Source: Trebonia sp963785645 | GTDB lineage: Bacteria; Actinomycetota; Actinomycetes; Streptosporangiales; Streptosporangiaceae | Direction: 5' to 3' | Length of the DNA stretch: 64,000 nucleotides | Assembly (NCBI GenBank): GCA_963785645.1 | Contig: CAWAWG010000004.1 | Coordinates: forward strand, 496,001 to 560,000 | In this document: positions 43,402 to 52,400 of the stretch, one piece after another | Layout of the letters: every line of letters starts with the position of its first letter | Numbering within the stretch: the first letter of the stretch is position 1 | Translations under genes and position numbers: made by a program | Notes under the pieces: model-generated | Database searches by the model: none | Seen by the model: only the letters and a program-made list of their open reading frames with translations | Told to the model about the DNA's origin: nothing

Positions 43402-44965
43402 CCCCGTCTCCGGCCCGTCCTGGGACTACACCGCAATGGGCGACTCCTACTCATCCGGCGAGGGCAACCCGCCCTACGACCCCGGGAACGACGGCTGCGA
43501 CCGGTCAAACGCGGCCTTCGGCCGGCAGTTCGCCGCCAACACGCCCAGCATCGGCTCCGACGGGATCCAGCACATCGCCTGCAGCGGCGCCACGATCGCC
43601 AACCTGACCACCACCGGGCAGAACGGCGAGCAGCCGCAGATCAGCCAGCTGTACTCCGGCTCCAAGCTGGTCACGGTCACCATCGGCGGGAACGACGCCG
43701 GGTTCGCTAGTGTTCTTACCGCCTGCCTGACGACACCGACGACCTGTGAGAACACCTATAACTCGGACGACAGCAACAATGAATACACCCTCATCGACTC
43801 GCTCGAGCCCAAGCTCGTCGCAGCCTATACCGCCATCCAGGAGCAGGCACCCGGCGCCAAGGTCGTGGCGGTTACCTACCCGAACATCTTCCAGCCCGGC
43901 GCGACCTGCGCCGGAATCAATAACATGGCGATGAACGACGTCGAGTTCCTCATCAGCCTGACCTACTACCTCGACAACACGATCGAGGAAGCAGCCAAGG
44001 ACGCGGGCATCGACGTCATGGACGAGCGGTATGCGTTCCTTGGTCACGAACTCTGCTCATCCGATCCCTGGACCTACGACCTGACCAGCGCATTGACCCC
44101 AGGTGAACAGTTCCTCGACACCAGCCCCCTGTTCCATCCCAACAGCGCGGGCCTAGCCCAGATGGCCACCGACTTGGCGGCGTACTGGAGTGCGCTGCAA
44201 TCCGTGCAGCCGGAAACGACCAGGAGCGCGGCGCCGAAGACCACGAAGGCGACGTCGCAGGACACTACCGGGGTCCCGGGCAACTGGGTACCAGTGAACC
44301 TGTGGACGGACATGAACCTCCCTACCCCCGCAGAAGCCGAGGAGATGCTCTCGGAACTGGCCACGACGAGCGTCCTTCTCTCCGGTTATGACCAGGATGA
44401 CCCCGCCTGGGACTTCATTACCAGGGCCGGCTGCGACACCCGCAACAGAGTGCTGCAGAGAGATGCGGTGTCACCAAGCCAGTGGACAGGGGCCATATCG
44501 CTACTACCGAGCGATGGATCATGCCCAGTGACCCAAGGGTCGTGGCAGACCCCTTACGACATCCCAGAGACCCCCCTCAACTTCGCCAGCCAAGCCGATA
44601 TAGCCAATCCCGCTAGCGGCATAGCGATCGACCATATCGTTCCCAAGGCGGATGCCTGGGAGACCGGAGCCGGCATCTGGGAGACTCAGTTCGGCGAACT
44701 CACGGCCGATTGGTTGATGCGGGACTTCAGCAATGACATGACCGCACCAGAACTGCTTGCGGTCTCATCCACTTCCAACAGTTCCAAGGGGGATCAAAGC
44801 CCGGATGAGTGGATGCCGAACAACACGGGAATGACCTGTCCCTATGTAGAGGCGTGGATCGAAGTGAAGTATAAGTGGGACCTAGCGATATCCACCGTAA
44901 CCGACGCGGCTGGGACGTCTGAGCTGGCGTTCCTCCAGAACACTCTCGCCAGTTGCGGGAGCTAG
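43325..44965 (+). CDS. SGNH/GDSL hydrolase fused to HNH (DUF1524-type) nuclease
   Basis: A 546-residue two-domain protein. Residues about 35-300 form an SGNH esterase: block I AMGDSYSSGEGNPPYDPG, block III TIGGNDAGF, and block V around SPLFHPNSAGLAQMATDLA. Residues about 330-546 match secreted actinobacterial HNH nucleases: AGCDTRNRVLQRDA, the box IDHIVPKADAWETGA, and SNSSKGDQSPDEWMPNN, ending VKYKWDLAIS and NTLASCGS. Paired Cys suit an exported protein, but no signal peptide is seen. The first 30 residues are antisense to the sulfotransferase fragment, so the true N-terminus seems lost and the start is uncertain. It may be inactive or made without export. Confidence 0.75.
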   Translation: MTWLASRCTGLTPASQDLAWSAAAFIPVSGPSWDYTAMGDSYSSGEGNPPYDPGNDGCDRSNAAFGRQFAANTPSIGSDGIQHIACSGATIANLTTTGQNGEQPQISQLYSGSKLVTVTIGGNDAGFASVLTACLTTPTTCENTYNSDDSNNEYTLIDSLEPKLVAAYTAIQEQAPGAKVVAVTYPNIFQPGATCAGINNMAMNDVEFLISLTYYLDNTIEEAAKDAGIDVMDERYAFLGHELCSSDPWTYDLTSALTPGEQFLDTSPLFHPNSAGLAQMATDLAAYWSALQSVQPETTRSAAPKTTKATSQDTTGVPGNWVPVNLWTDMNLPTPAEAEEMLSELATTSVLLSGYDQDDPAWDFITRAGCDTRNRVLQRDAVSPSQWTGAISLLPSDGSCPVTQGSWQTPYDIPETPLNFASQADIANPASGIAIDHIVPKADAWETGAGIWETQFGELTADWLMRDFSNDMTAPELLAVSSTSNSSKGDQSPDEWMPNNTGMTCPYVEAWIEVKYKWDLAISTVTDAAGTSELAFLQNTLASCGS

Positions 44966-45035
44966 TGATGCCTTCTGCTTGCTGTCGTCCATAGCGAGCA
45001 GAAAGTAGCCTGGGCGCATGACGGAGGATGAGGCC

Positions 45036-45599
45036 ATGACCGTAGCCAAGCTCGCGGCCCGGTGTGCCTGGGGCGGCGGCCGGGGGCACCTGGGCCTGAT
45101 CATGCGGTACGGTCGGCTGTTCAGCCCGGGCACGGCCGGAGGCGGCGGTGCGTACCCGATGGTCCCGGCCTACGCTGGCAAGAACGCCTACCAGCAGGCC
45201 ATGGACCGCGGCCTGCTCTACGCCGAGGGCTACGCCCGCGTCCGCGGCGGCATCCTGACCGATTCGGCCTGGTGCCTTGATGGCGAGACCGTCGTAGATC
45301 CGGGGTTCGCCCAGCCTGGGAGCGCATACTTCGGTGTGGCGCTACGGTCGGCCTACGTGCGACGCGTGCATGAGGCTCGACGCCTAGACGGCGGGGACGA
45401 CGGCTTCATGGGCGTGTTCACCCCTCCTCACGAAGAGATAGAGCCGCCATTGGATCCGGGCACCGACATCGCTCTTGACCTCGGCCGGGATATTCCCCCC
45501 GGAGTACGCAACTGGGCTTTGACGGCGCAGCCCCCGGCCGGTGGTGACCGAGTAGCGCCAGCCTGGGTCCTGGACGAATTGCTCAGTTTCCCGATGTGA
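45036..45599 (+). CDS. Hypothetical protein, phage-like
   Basis: A 187-residue protein with no clear family name. The block GLLYAEGYARVRGGILTDSA followed by WCLDGETVVDPGFAQPGSAY and FGVALRSAYVRRVHEARR resembles uncharacterised proteins common in actinophages, with a His/Ala-Trp-x-x-Asp-Gly and VVDP pattern. ATG 45036 has GGAGG 8 bases upstream; an ATG at 45018 does not. Its 3' end overlaps the frameshifted endonuclease IV gene on the other strand. Function unknown. Confidence 0.6.
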   Translation: MTVAKLAARCAWGGGRGHLGLIMRYGRLFSPGTAGGGGAYPMVPAYAGKNAYQQAMDRGLLYAEGYARVRGGILTDSAWCLDGETVVDPGFAQPGSAYFGVALRSAYVRRVHEARRLDGGDDGFMGVFTPPHEEIEPPLDPGTDIALDLGRDIPPGVRNWALTAQPPAGGDRVAPAWVLDELLSFPM

Positions 45600-46381
45600 G
45601 AGCATCTCGGAGCCAGGTGATGTCGGTGGCTAGGCCCGGCTCGGGGGTCTCGCAGATCACGGGGGCGCCTGGCCGCGCGGACCACGTCTAGGAGCGCTTG
45701 CGGGTCGATGGTGCCCGAGTCGAAGTTGGCGTGCCGGTCCGCGCCGGAGTCGAACGGGTCGCGCGAGTTGTTGCAGTGCACTAGGTCGATCCGGCCGGTG
45801 ATCGCCTTGGTGCGGTCCACCGCCTCGGCCAGGTCGATGCCCGCGGAGTTCGCGTGGCAGGTGTCCAGGCAGAAGCCGACCTCGCCGTTGCCGTCCGCGA
45901 CCGAGCTGACACCCTCCCAGAGCCGGGCGATCGCTTCGAGGGAGCGCGCCATCGCGGCGTTGCCGCCAGCGGTGTTCTCGATGAGCATGGGCAGCGGCCG
46001 TTCGATCTGCTCGATCGCCTTGACCCAGTTGGCGACGCCGGTGGCGGGATCGATGTCGCCGGTGACGTGCCCGCCGTGGACGATCAGCCCCTTGGCACCG
46101 ATCGAGGCCGCTGCCTTCAGGTGCTGGTCGAGTAGCTTCCTGCTCGGGATGCGGATCCGGTTGTTGGTCGACGCCACGTTGATCACGTAGGGCGCGTGGA
46201 TGTAGACGTCCACGTCGGCCGCCGCATAGGCGTCGCGGAGCGCGCCGGGGTCACCGCCGGGTATCACCGGCCCCTTCCACCCCTGCGGGTCACCAAGGAA
46301 GAACTGGGCGGTCTTCGCTCCGCACGCGACCGCGTCGTCCAGTGGATCATCGGAGTGGAAGTGGCCGCCGATACGCATCAT
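45584..46381 (-). pseudogene. nfo: Endonuclease IV (AP endonuclease family 2), frameshifted
   Basis: A TIM-barrel apurinic/apyrimidinic endonuclease of base excision repair. Metal-ligand blocks are seen: YIHAPYVINVAS, LIVHGGHVTGD, MLIENTAGG, GFCLDTCHANSAG and LVHCNNSRDPFDSGADRHAN. At 45670 an extra base shifts the frame. Without it the protein would end APVICETPEPGLATDITWLR and stop at 45584, including the final metal-binding Glu in ICETP. As sequenced, the frame runs to 45428 with unrelated Arg-rich residues that lack this Glu. It is either a recent inactivation or a sequencing error. Confidence 0.8.
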
Positions 46382-46442
46382 GGTCTTAGAGCGTAGTCGC
46401 GCCCAGGACTAGAGAGGGTCGCGTCCAGGATCAGTTCCCGGG

Positions 46443-46778
46443 CTAGCTAAAGCCGCCATGGGCGAGGCCAAGGGCCACGCCGACGAAGGCCGCGATCATC
46501 CCGGTGACGATGATGACCCGCTCCTCGCGGGTCGCCGACAACATCTGGGAGATGAGGCCGACCAGCAGGCCGGCGAGTCCCGTGACCGAGGCCACGATCG
46601 CCCAGGTGTGCACGCCACCCGGGCCCGTCCTCAGGAACAGGCCGATGGCGAACGAAAACAGGCCGATAATAAGAGTGAAGAAGCTTGCCGCGTTGAGCAA
46701 GGGGTGCGGCTGCCCGTCGGAGTTGAGGTTCAGGCGCGGAACGCGCCCTGGCCTGCCGGTTCTGATGGTGCCTGCCAT
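46443..46778 (-). CDS. Small membrane protein, three predicted spans
   Basis: A 111-residue protein with a basic N-terminus and three hydrophobic segments: NAASFFTLIIGLFSFAIGLF, HTWAIVASVTGLAGLLVGLI and VIIVTGMIAAFVGVALGLAH. ATG 46778 follows GGGAGG at 5 bases; the frame is open to 46820. It is divergent from rpsF. No function is known to me. Confidence 0.7.
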   Translation of the reverse strand: MAGTIRTGRPGRVPRLNLNSDGQPHPLLNAASFFTLIIGLFSFAIGLFLRTGPGGVHTWAIVASVTGLAGLLVGLISQMLSATREERVIIVTGMIAAFVGVALGLAHGGFS

Positions 46779-46937
46779 CACGGCCTCCCAGGGGGACTCC
46801 ATGGTCTGGTTCCTTACCAATGTTCCCTGTTTCGCCGTCTAGTGAACAAGGGCCTGGCCCTGATTCTGGCTCGGAATGTCGTAGGGCCTTGGTACAGTTG
46901 GTGGCTGCGGACGGGAATCAAACCCCCGCTGCCTCCT

Positions 46938-46956
46938 GTCACGGAAAGACCGTGAC
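46938..46956 (+). promoter_or_regulatory. Hairpin in the rpsF leader
   Basis: A perfect 7-bp stem gtcacgg/ccgtgac with loop aaaga, 26 bp upstream of the rpsF start. rpsF leaders in many bacteria carry an S6:S18-binding structure for feedback control; whether this stem is part of one is inference. Confidence 0.35.
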
Positions 46957-46982
46957 CGCGTCAGTCCAGAGGAGGAGCGCGT

Positions 46983-47273
46983 ATGCGCCACTATGAGATC
47001 ATGATCATCCTCGACCCGAACCTTGAGGAGCGGTCGGTCCAGCCGTCGCTCGAAGGGTTCCTTAAGGTCGTGACCACCGACGGCGGTAAAGTCGGCAAGC
47101 TCGACATCTGGGGGAAGCGTCGGCTCTCCTACCCGATCGACAAGAAGCCGGAAGGCATCTACGCCGTGGTCGACCTGACCGCGAACCCCGCGGCCGTTCA
47201 GGAGCTCGACCGCCAGCTCAACCTTAACGAGGGCGTGCTGCGGACCAAGGTCCTGCGGCCTGAGCACCGTTAA
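46983..47273 (+). CDS. rpsF: 30S ribosomal protein S6
   Basis: A 96-residue ribosomal protein (MRHYEIMIILDPNLEERSV) that binds S18 on the small-subunit platform. AGGAGGAG precedes the ATG. First gene of the rpsF-ssb-rpsR-rplI operon. Confidence 0.97.
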   Translation: MRHYEIMIILDPNLEERSVQPSLEGFLKVVTTDGGKVGKLDIWGKRRLSYPIDKKPEGIYAVVDLTANPAAVQELDRQLNLNEGVLRTKVLRPEHR

Positions 47274-47310
47274 CTTATCCATCAGTTCTGCTAGGACCGG
47301 GAGCGCCACC

Positions 47311-47856
47311 ATGGCGGCAGGAGACACCCCAATCACGGTCGTCGGCAACATTGTCGCCGACCCGGAACTCCGGTTCACCCGAGCCGGTCAGCCGGTCGCG
47401 ACCTTCCGTGTCGCCTCGACGCCGCGGGTGCGCGACGCTGCGAGCGGTGAATGGAAGGACGGCGACAGCCTCTTCCTCACCTGCAACGTCTGGCGGCAGA
47501 TGGCCGAGAACGTCGCGGAGTCCCTTCAGCGCGGGATGCGGGTGATCGTGTCCGGTCGGCTGAGGCAGCGGAGCTATGAGACTAACGAGGGCGAGAAGCG
47601 GACCGTCTACGAGGTCGAGGTCGATGACGTCGGCCCGTCCCTGAAAAACGCTTCGGCCAAGGTCAACCGGGCCAGCCGCGGCAGTGGCGAAGGCGGGTTC
47701 GGCGGCGGCGGCGGTGGGGGCGGCTACAGCGGCGGCGGCGGCCAGCCCTCCTCGGGCGGCGGCGGCTCTTCCTCGGGCGGCGGTAGCCGTAACGAGGACC
47801 CGTGGGCGTCGTCCGACACCGGCGGCGGCGGTTACTCCGACGAACCGCCGTTCTAA
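47311..47856 (+). CDS. ssb: Single-stranded DNA-binding protein
   Basis: A 181-residue SSB with an N-terminal OB-fold (ITVVGNIVADPELRFT, FLTCNVWRQMAENVAESL, VIVSGRLRQRSYE), a Gly-rich linker of GGC-type codons and the acidic C-terminal tip DEPPF, which docks partner proteins. It lies between rpsF and rpsR, the universal place for the principal replicative SSB. Confidence 0.97.
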   Translation: MAAGDTPITVVGNIVADPELRFTRAGQPVATFRVASTPRVRDAASGEWKDGDSLFLTCNVWRQMAENVAESLQRGMRVIVSGRLRQRSYETNEGEKRTVYEVEVDDVGPSLKNASAKVNRASRGSGEGGFGGGGGGGGYSGGGGQPSSGGGGSSSGGGSRNEDPWASSDTGGGGYSDEPPF

Positions 47857-47917
47857 ATAAAAGCAACAAGTACCGACCATCCCCGCATCGCGCGGGGCTC
47901 TCCTAAGGAGCACCACG

Positions 47918-48154
47918 ATGGCGAAGCCTCCAATTCGCAAGCCTAAGAAGAAGGTTTGCGTCTTCTGCCAGGAGCGCATCAGCTACGTCGATTACAAGGA
48001 CACCGGCCTGCTGCGCAAGTACATCTCCGACCGCGGCAAGATCCGCGCGCGCCGGGTTACCGGGAACTGCACCCGGCACCAGCGTGACGTCGCGACCGCG
48101 ATCAAGAACTCGCGCGAGATGGCGCTGCTCCCCTACACCAGCACGGCTCGCTAG
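47918..48154 (+). CDS. rpsR: 30S ribosomal protein S18
   Basis: 78 residues (MAKPPIRKPKKKVCVFCQER). It has the Cys-containing, zinc-binding form (CVFC plus CTRHQ), which in actinobacteria with two S18 copies is the zinc-replete version. AAGGAG lies upstream of the ATG. Confidence 0.97.
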   Translation: MAKPPIRKPKKKVCVFCQERISYVDYKDTGLLRKYISDRGKIRARRVTGNCTRHQRDVATAIKNSREMALLPYTSTAR

Positions 48155-48170
48155 GGCAGGGGAGGAACCA

Positions 48171-48626
48171 ATGTCTCGCATGAAGCTGATCCTGACCCAG
48201 GAGGTCGGTGGCCTTGGCGCCCCCGGCGACGTGGTGGACGTGGCCGCGGGCTACGGCCGTAACTACCTGCTGCCGCGCGGGTTCGCGATTTCGTGGACCC
48301 GCGGCAGCGAGAAGCAGGTAGACCTGATCAAGCGGGCCCGCGCGGCGCGTGAGATCCGGACACGTGAGGACGCGCAGGCGGTGGCCAGTCGGCTCCAGAA
48401 GCTGACCGTTCGCCTCAAGCGCCGCGCTGGTGCCAACGGCCGTCTGTTCGGTTCGGTTGGCGCGACCGACATCGCGGAGGCGGTGCAGACCGCTGGCGGA
48501 CCCGAGATTGACCGTAGGAAGATCGTCGTGCCGGACCCGATCAAGGCGGCAGGCACGTACAAGGTCCAGGTCCGGCTGCACCCCGAGGTGACCGCCTCGG
48601 TGGGGATCGAAATCACCGCTGCCTGA
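48171..48626 (+). CDS. rplI: 50S ribosomal protein L9
   Basis: A 151-residue protein that binds 23S rRNA domain V. The N-terminal domain is MKLILTQEVGGLGAPGDVVD with GYGRNYLLPRGFA, then a long connecting helix and the C-terminal domain ending SVGIEITAA. ATG 48171 has GGGGAGGA just upstream. Last gene of the rpsF operon. Confidence 0.97.
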   Translation: MSRMKLILTQEVGGLGAPGDVVDVAAGYGRNYLLPRGFAISWTRGSEKQVDLIKRARAAREIRTREDAQAVASRLQKLTVRLKRRAGANGRLFGSVGATDIAEAVQTAGGPEIDRRKIVVPDPIKAAGTYKVQVRLHPEVTASVGIEITAA

Positions 48627-48627
48627 G

Positions 48628-48689
48628 TTATCCACAGCCTAGCGACTGCGCTTTCCACAGCCCTTTCCACAGGCAACTCGTTGTCCACA
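48628..48689. promoter_or_regulatory. DnaA-box cluster downstream of rplI
   Basis: Four box-like nonamers in 62 bp: ttatccaca (48628-48636, E. coli consensus), ctttccaca (48651-48659), ctttccaca (48663-48671) and ttgtccaca (48681-48689, the perfect actinobacterial form). A further agtccacaa lies near 48704. All are on the same strand. Confidence 0.7.
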
Positions 48690-48753
48690 GGGAAGGGGCT
48701 GCAGTCCACAAGAGGGGCGCTGTACCCAGAGCTGCCGAGTCGGCGGCGTGCCT

Positions 48754-48966
48754 TCAGTCCGAGGGTCCGCCGCCAACTTGTCTCGTGTATCCCTGTGCGC
48801 GTCGCGCTAGCTCGGGGTCAAGATCGCTGACCATCCGCCACAGTGTGGCTATCCGGGTGGCCAGTTCTCCCTCGTCTGCCCCGCCCTTCGCTTCTTGGGC
48901 ATCGCTCGCTAGCTGGTCAATTGCCGCCATGATGCGGTTAATCGCGTCCCCCGTGTTCGAACACAC
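48754..48966 (-). CDS. Small conserved hypothetical protein
   Basis: A likely 70-residue protein, GTG 48966 to 48754. The body reads NRIMAAIDQLASDAQEAKGG, then LATRIATLWRMVSDLDPELA and RRAQGYTRQ. It is helical and acidic, with a pattern (LW-x-MV-x-x-LDPELARR) like small proteins seen near dnaB in other actinomycetes. The frame is open further upstream to 49278, but that part lacks protein-like character and overlaps the DnaA-box region. The start is uncertain and the function unknown. Confidence 0.5.
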   Translation of the reverse strand: MCSNTGDAINRIMAAIDQLASDAQEAKGGADEGELATRIATLWRMVSDLDPELARRAQGYTRQVGGGPSD

Positions 48967-49486
48967 AGGCGGATCATAGCCGACCCGGCTCCCGGGCGCG
49001 GCTGGTTCCTTGTGTCTGTGGCCGGGTCCGCTGTGCGCTCCCCGGTCGGCTTCAGCGTGCCTGTGGACAGACGGCCGCCTCCGTTCGGAATCTGGGGAAA
49101 ACCCTCGCGCTATGGCTTGCGCGCACACGTTTTCCACAGGCATGTCGATGCGCCTTGTGAATTTCTCTGTGGAAAACTCTAGCTCAAAATGTGACCGGTA
49201 TTTTGTCCTGCACAGCCGGTGGATTATGTTGCAGCAGGTCATGACTGGTTGCTGCGGGTGCGCCAGGTGACTATCCACAGGTTAATCCACGGATTATGCA
49301 CAGGCTTACCACAAGTTCTTAACAGCGTTATCCACAGGCTCGTGTTGGCACTTAGGCCGCGGGTCGGCAGAATGTCAGAGCCGCCGATGACAGTGGCCCC
49401 CTTCGACAGGCGTCGATCGTCAGACCCGTTTGGTAGAACGGTGTCGACGCTGGGGTGGGGCGTTACGTGTGGGGAGGAGGCGTCGG
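48967..49486. promoter_or_regulatory. dnaB upstream region with second DnaA-box cluster
   Basis: 520 bp without a convincing gene. Box-like motifs are ctatccaca (49271-49279), ttatgcaca (49294-49302), ttaccacaa (about 49306-49314) and a consensus ttatccaca (49328-49336). Weaker ttttccaca/tgtggaaaa motifs lie near 49130 and 49169. The dnaB promoter should lie here. Confidence 0.6.
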
Positions 49487-52400
49487 ATGAGCGTGGCCGA
49501 GCTGCCGCAGCGCGGTGAGGAGTTCGAGCGGATGCCGCCGCACGACGTCGCCGCCGAGCAGTGCGTTCTGGGCGGCATGCTGCTGTCCAAGGACGCCATC
49601 TCCGACGTTATCGAGGTCATCAGGCCGACGGATCACTACCGCCCGGCGCACCAGCTCGTGCACGAGGCCATCCTCGACCTGTACGCCCGCGGCGAGCCCG
49701 CCGACCCGATCACCGTTGCCAACGAGCTCACCCGGCGCGGAGAGCTGACCCGTATCGGCGGGGCACCGTACCTGCACACGCTCATCGCCTCGGTGCCTAC
49801 CGCGGCCAACGCGGGCTACTACGCGCGGATCGTCAGGGAACGCGCGATCCTGCGGCGGCTCGTCGAGGCAGGCACGCGGATCGTCCAGTTCGGCTACGCC
49901 GGGGACGGAGACGCCGACGAACTCGTAGACCGCGCCCAGGCCGAGGTGTACGCGGTCGCTGACCGGAGGACGGGTGAGGACTACCACGCGCTGTCGGAGA
50001 TCATGCCCGCGGCCCTTGAGGAAATCGAGGCGATCGGTGCCCACGGCGGCGGTCTCAGCGGAGTCCCCACCGGCTTCTCCGACCTAGACGCCCTGACCAA
50101 TGGCCTCCACTCGGGCCAGATGGTCGTAATCGCAGCCCGGCCCGCTGTGGGTAAGGCCCTCGCTCTCGATACCCCGCTGCCGACGCCGGACGGCTGGACG
50201 ACCATGGGCGAGGTCCAGGTTGGCGACTACCTGATCGACGCCAAGGGCAAGCCGACGCGCGTGGTGGCCGCGACCGGGGTGCTCCAGGGCCGTCCCTGCT
50301 ACGAGGTCGAGTTCTCCGACGGCTCGATCATCATCGCCGACGAGAACCACCAGTGGCTCACCTGGACTCGCGCAGACGCGACGACACCGTCGAGCGTCGT
50401 TACGACTGGCGCGATCGCCGGCTCACTGCAGGATCATGCGGTCGCTCTCACGCATACCGCCGACTTGCCGGCCGGGGCACCTCAGGACACTCGCTGGCGG
50501 TTCGTCACCAGCGTTCGCCCGGTGTTCCCGCGGCCCGTCAGGTGCGTCCAGGTTGATAACGAGGACGAACTGTACCTCGCCGGCCGCGGCATGATCCCGA
50601 CACACAACTCCGCGCTGGCGCTTGACTTCGCCCGGTCGGCCGCGATCAAGCACAACTTGCCAACGGTCGTGTTCTCGCTGGAGATGGGGCGCAACGAGAT
50701 CACGATGCGGCTCCTGTCGGCCGAGGCGCGGGTGCCGATGCACGTCATGCGCACGGGACAGATGGGCGACGACGACTGGGGGCGGCTGGCCAAGCGGATG
50801 AGCGAGGTCGCGGACGCGCCGCTGTTCATCGACGACTCGCCGAACATGTCCCTCATGGAGATCCGCGCCAAGTGCCGACGCCTCAAGCAGCGCCACGACC
50901 TCAAGCTCGTGATCATCGACTATCTGCAGCTGATGTCCACCCCAGGGAAGGTGGAGAGTCGCCAGCAGGAAGTCTCGGCCATGTCCCGTTCGCTCAAGCT
51001 CCTGGCCAAGGAGCTTGAAGTCCCGGTCATCGCGCTCTCCCAGCTCAACCGAGGTCCCGAACAGCGCCAGGACAAGAAGCCGATGCTCTCAGACCTCCGC
51101 GAATCTGGCTGCGTCACTGGTGACACCAGACTTCTTCGGGCGGACACAGGTGGGGAAATCACCCTCGATGAACTGATGACGTCAGGCGTGCAGGAGATCC
51201 CGGTTTGGTCGCTTGATGACCGAATGAAGTTGGTTGCCAGGACACTAACGCATGCCTTCGCCAGCGGTGTTAAAGAGGTCTTCAAGGTCCGACTCGCCTC
51301 CGGCCGGGAAATTCAGGCAACCGCTAACCACCCATTCCTCACATTCGGTGGCTGGCAGCCCCTCGGCGAGTTGATCGTAGGAGCGCGTATTGCAATCCCT
51401 TGCACTAGTCCCAGTCCGCTGGTGGAGCGGCCGCTTCCTGAGCATGAACTGATCATGCTCGGACACCTGCTTGGAGATGGTTCTTTCGTTCGACGCCAGC
51501 CGATCCGGTACGCGAGCATCGATGAAGAGAATCTGGTTGCAGTCACAACTGCTGCGACTCACTTCGGAGTCACGGCTGTTCGTGACGGGTACGCCGAGGC
51601 TCGGTGTATATCGCTGCGTTTGCCTGCCCCGTACGCATTGGCACGTGGACGGCGTAATCCGATCGCGGAGTGGCTTGACTCTTTGGGCTTGTTTGGGCTT
51701 CGCAGCCATGAGAAGTTCATTCCAGACCCAATCTTCTCCCTGCCGAAGGAACAACTCGCACTGTTCCTTCGGCATCTTTGGTCGACAGACGGTTCTGTGA
51801 CTGTTGCGAGGTCCGGTAACGTCCGAATTTACTACTCCACTACGAGCGGGAGGATGGCGCAGCAGCTTCTGATGCTGCTACTTCGTTTCGGGATCGTAGG
51901 TCGGTTGCGCTCAATTGGCAACACATATGGCCACCCGCAGTTCACCGTGGATGTAACCGGAGTGGAGGACCAGTCACGATTTATCGATGAGATTGGGGTC
52001 CACGGAGAACGAGGGATGCTTGCGGAAGCCGCGCGACTCCGACTTAGAGAGATGAGTGCTGTCGGCCGCTTTGACATGATCCCGAGTGAGGTCTGGGCGC
52101 GGGTCAGAGAGGTCCTGACGGAACGGACTATGACTCGTCACGGGCTGCAGGTTGCGGTCGGCACCCGGAGCCGAGGCGACCTGGACGGCGAAATCTGCCC
52201 GAGTCGATCGCGACTTGCGCGTATCGCCGGAGTTCTCGAAGACTCCCAGCTCGAAATGATTGCGTCGAATGACGTTTTCTGGGACACGATCTCATCGATC
52301 GAGAGCATCGGCTTCCAAGCAGTCTATGACGCAACAGTTCTTAAAACGCACAATTTCATAGCAAATGGGATAAACCTACATAACAGCATAGAACAAGATG

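Noticed and set aside
46897..46940. A tRNA-like T arm and CCA end on the minus strand upstream of rpsF
   Set aside because: The piece GGTTTGATTCC followed by a CACCA end looks like a tRNA 3' part, but no matching 5' acceptor, D arm or anticodon arm occurs upstream, and it lies in the rpsF leader.
47690..47840. GGC-rich repeat array
   Set aside because: It encodes the Gly-rich linker of SSB, which is normal in actinobacteria.
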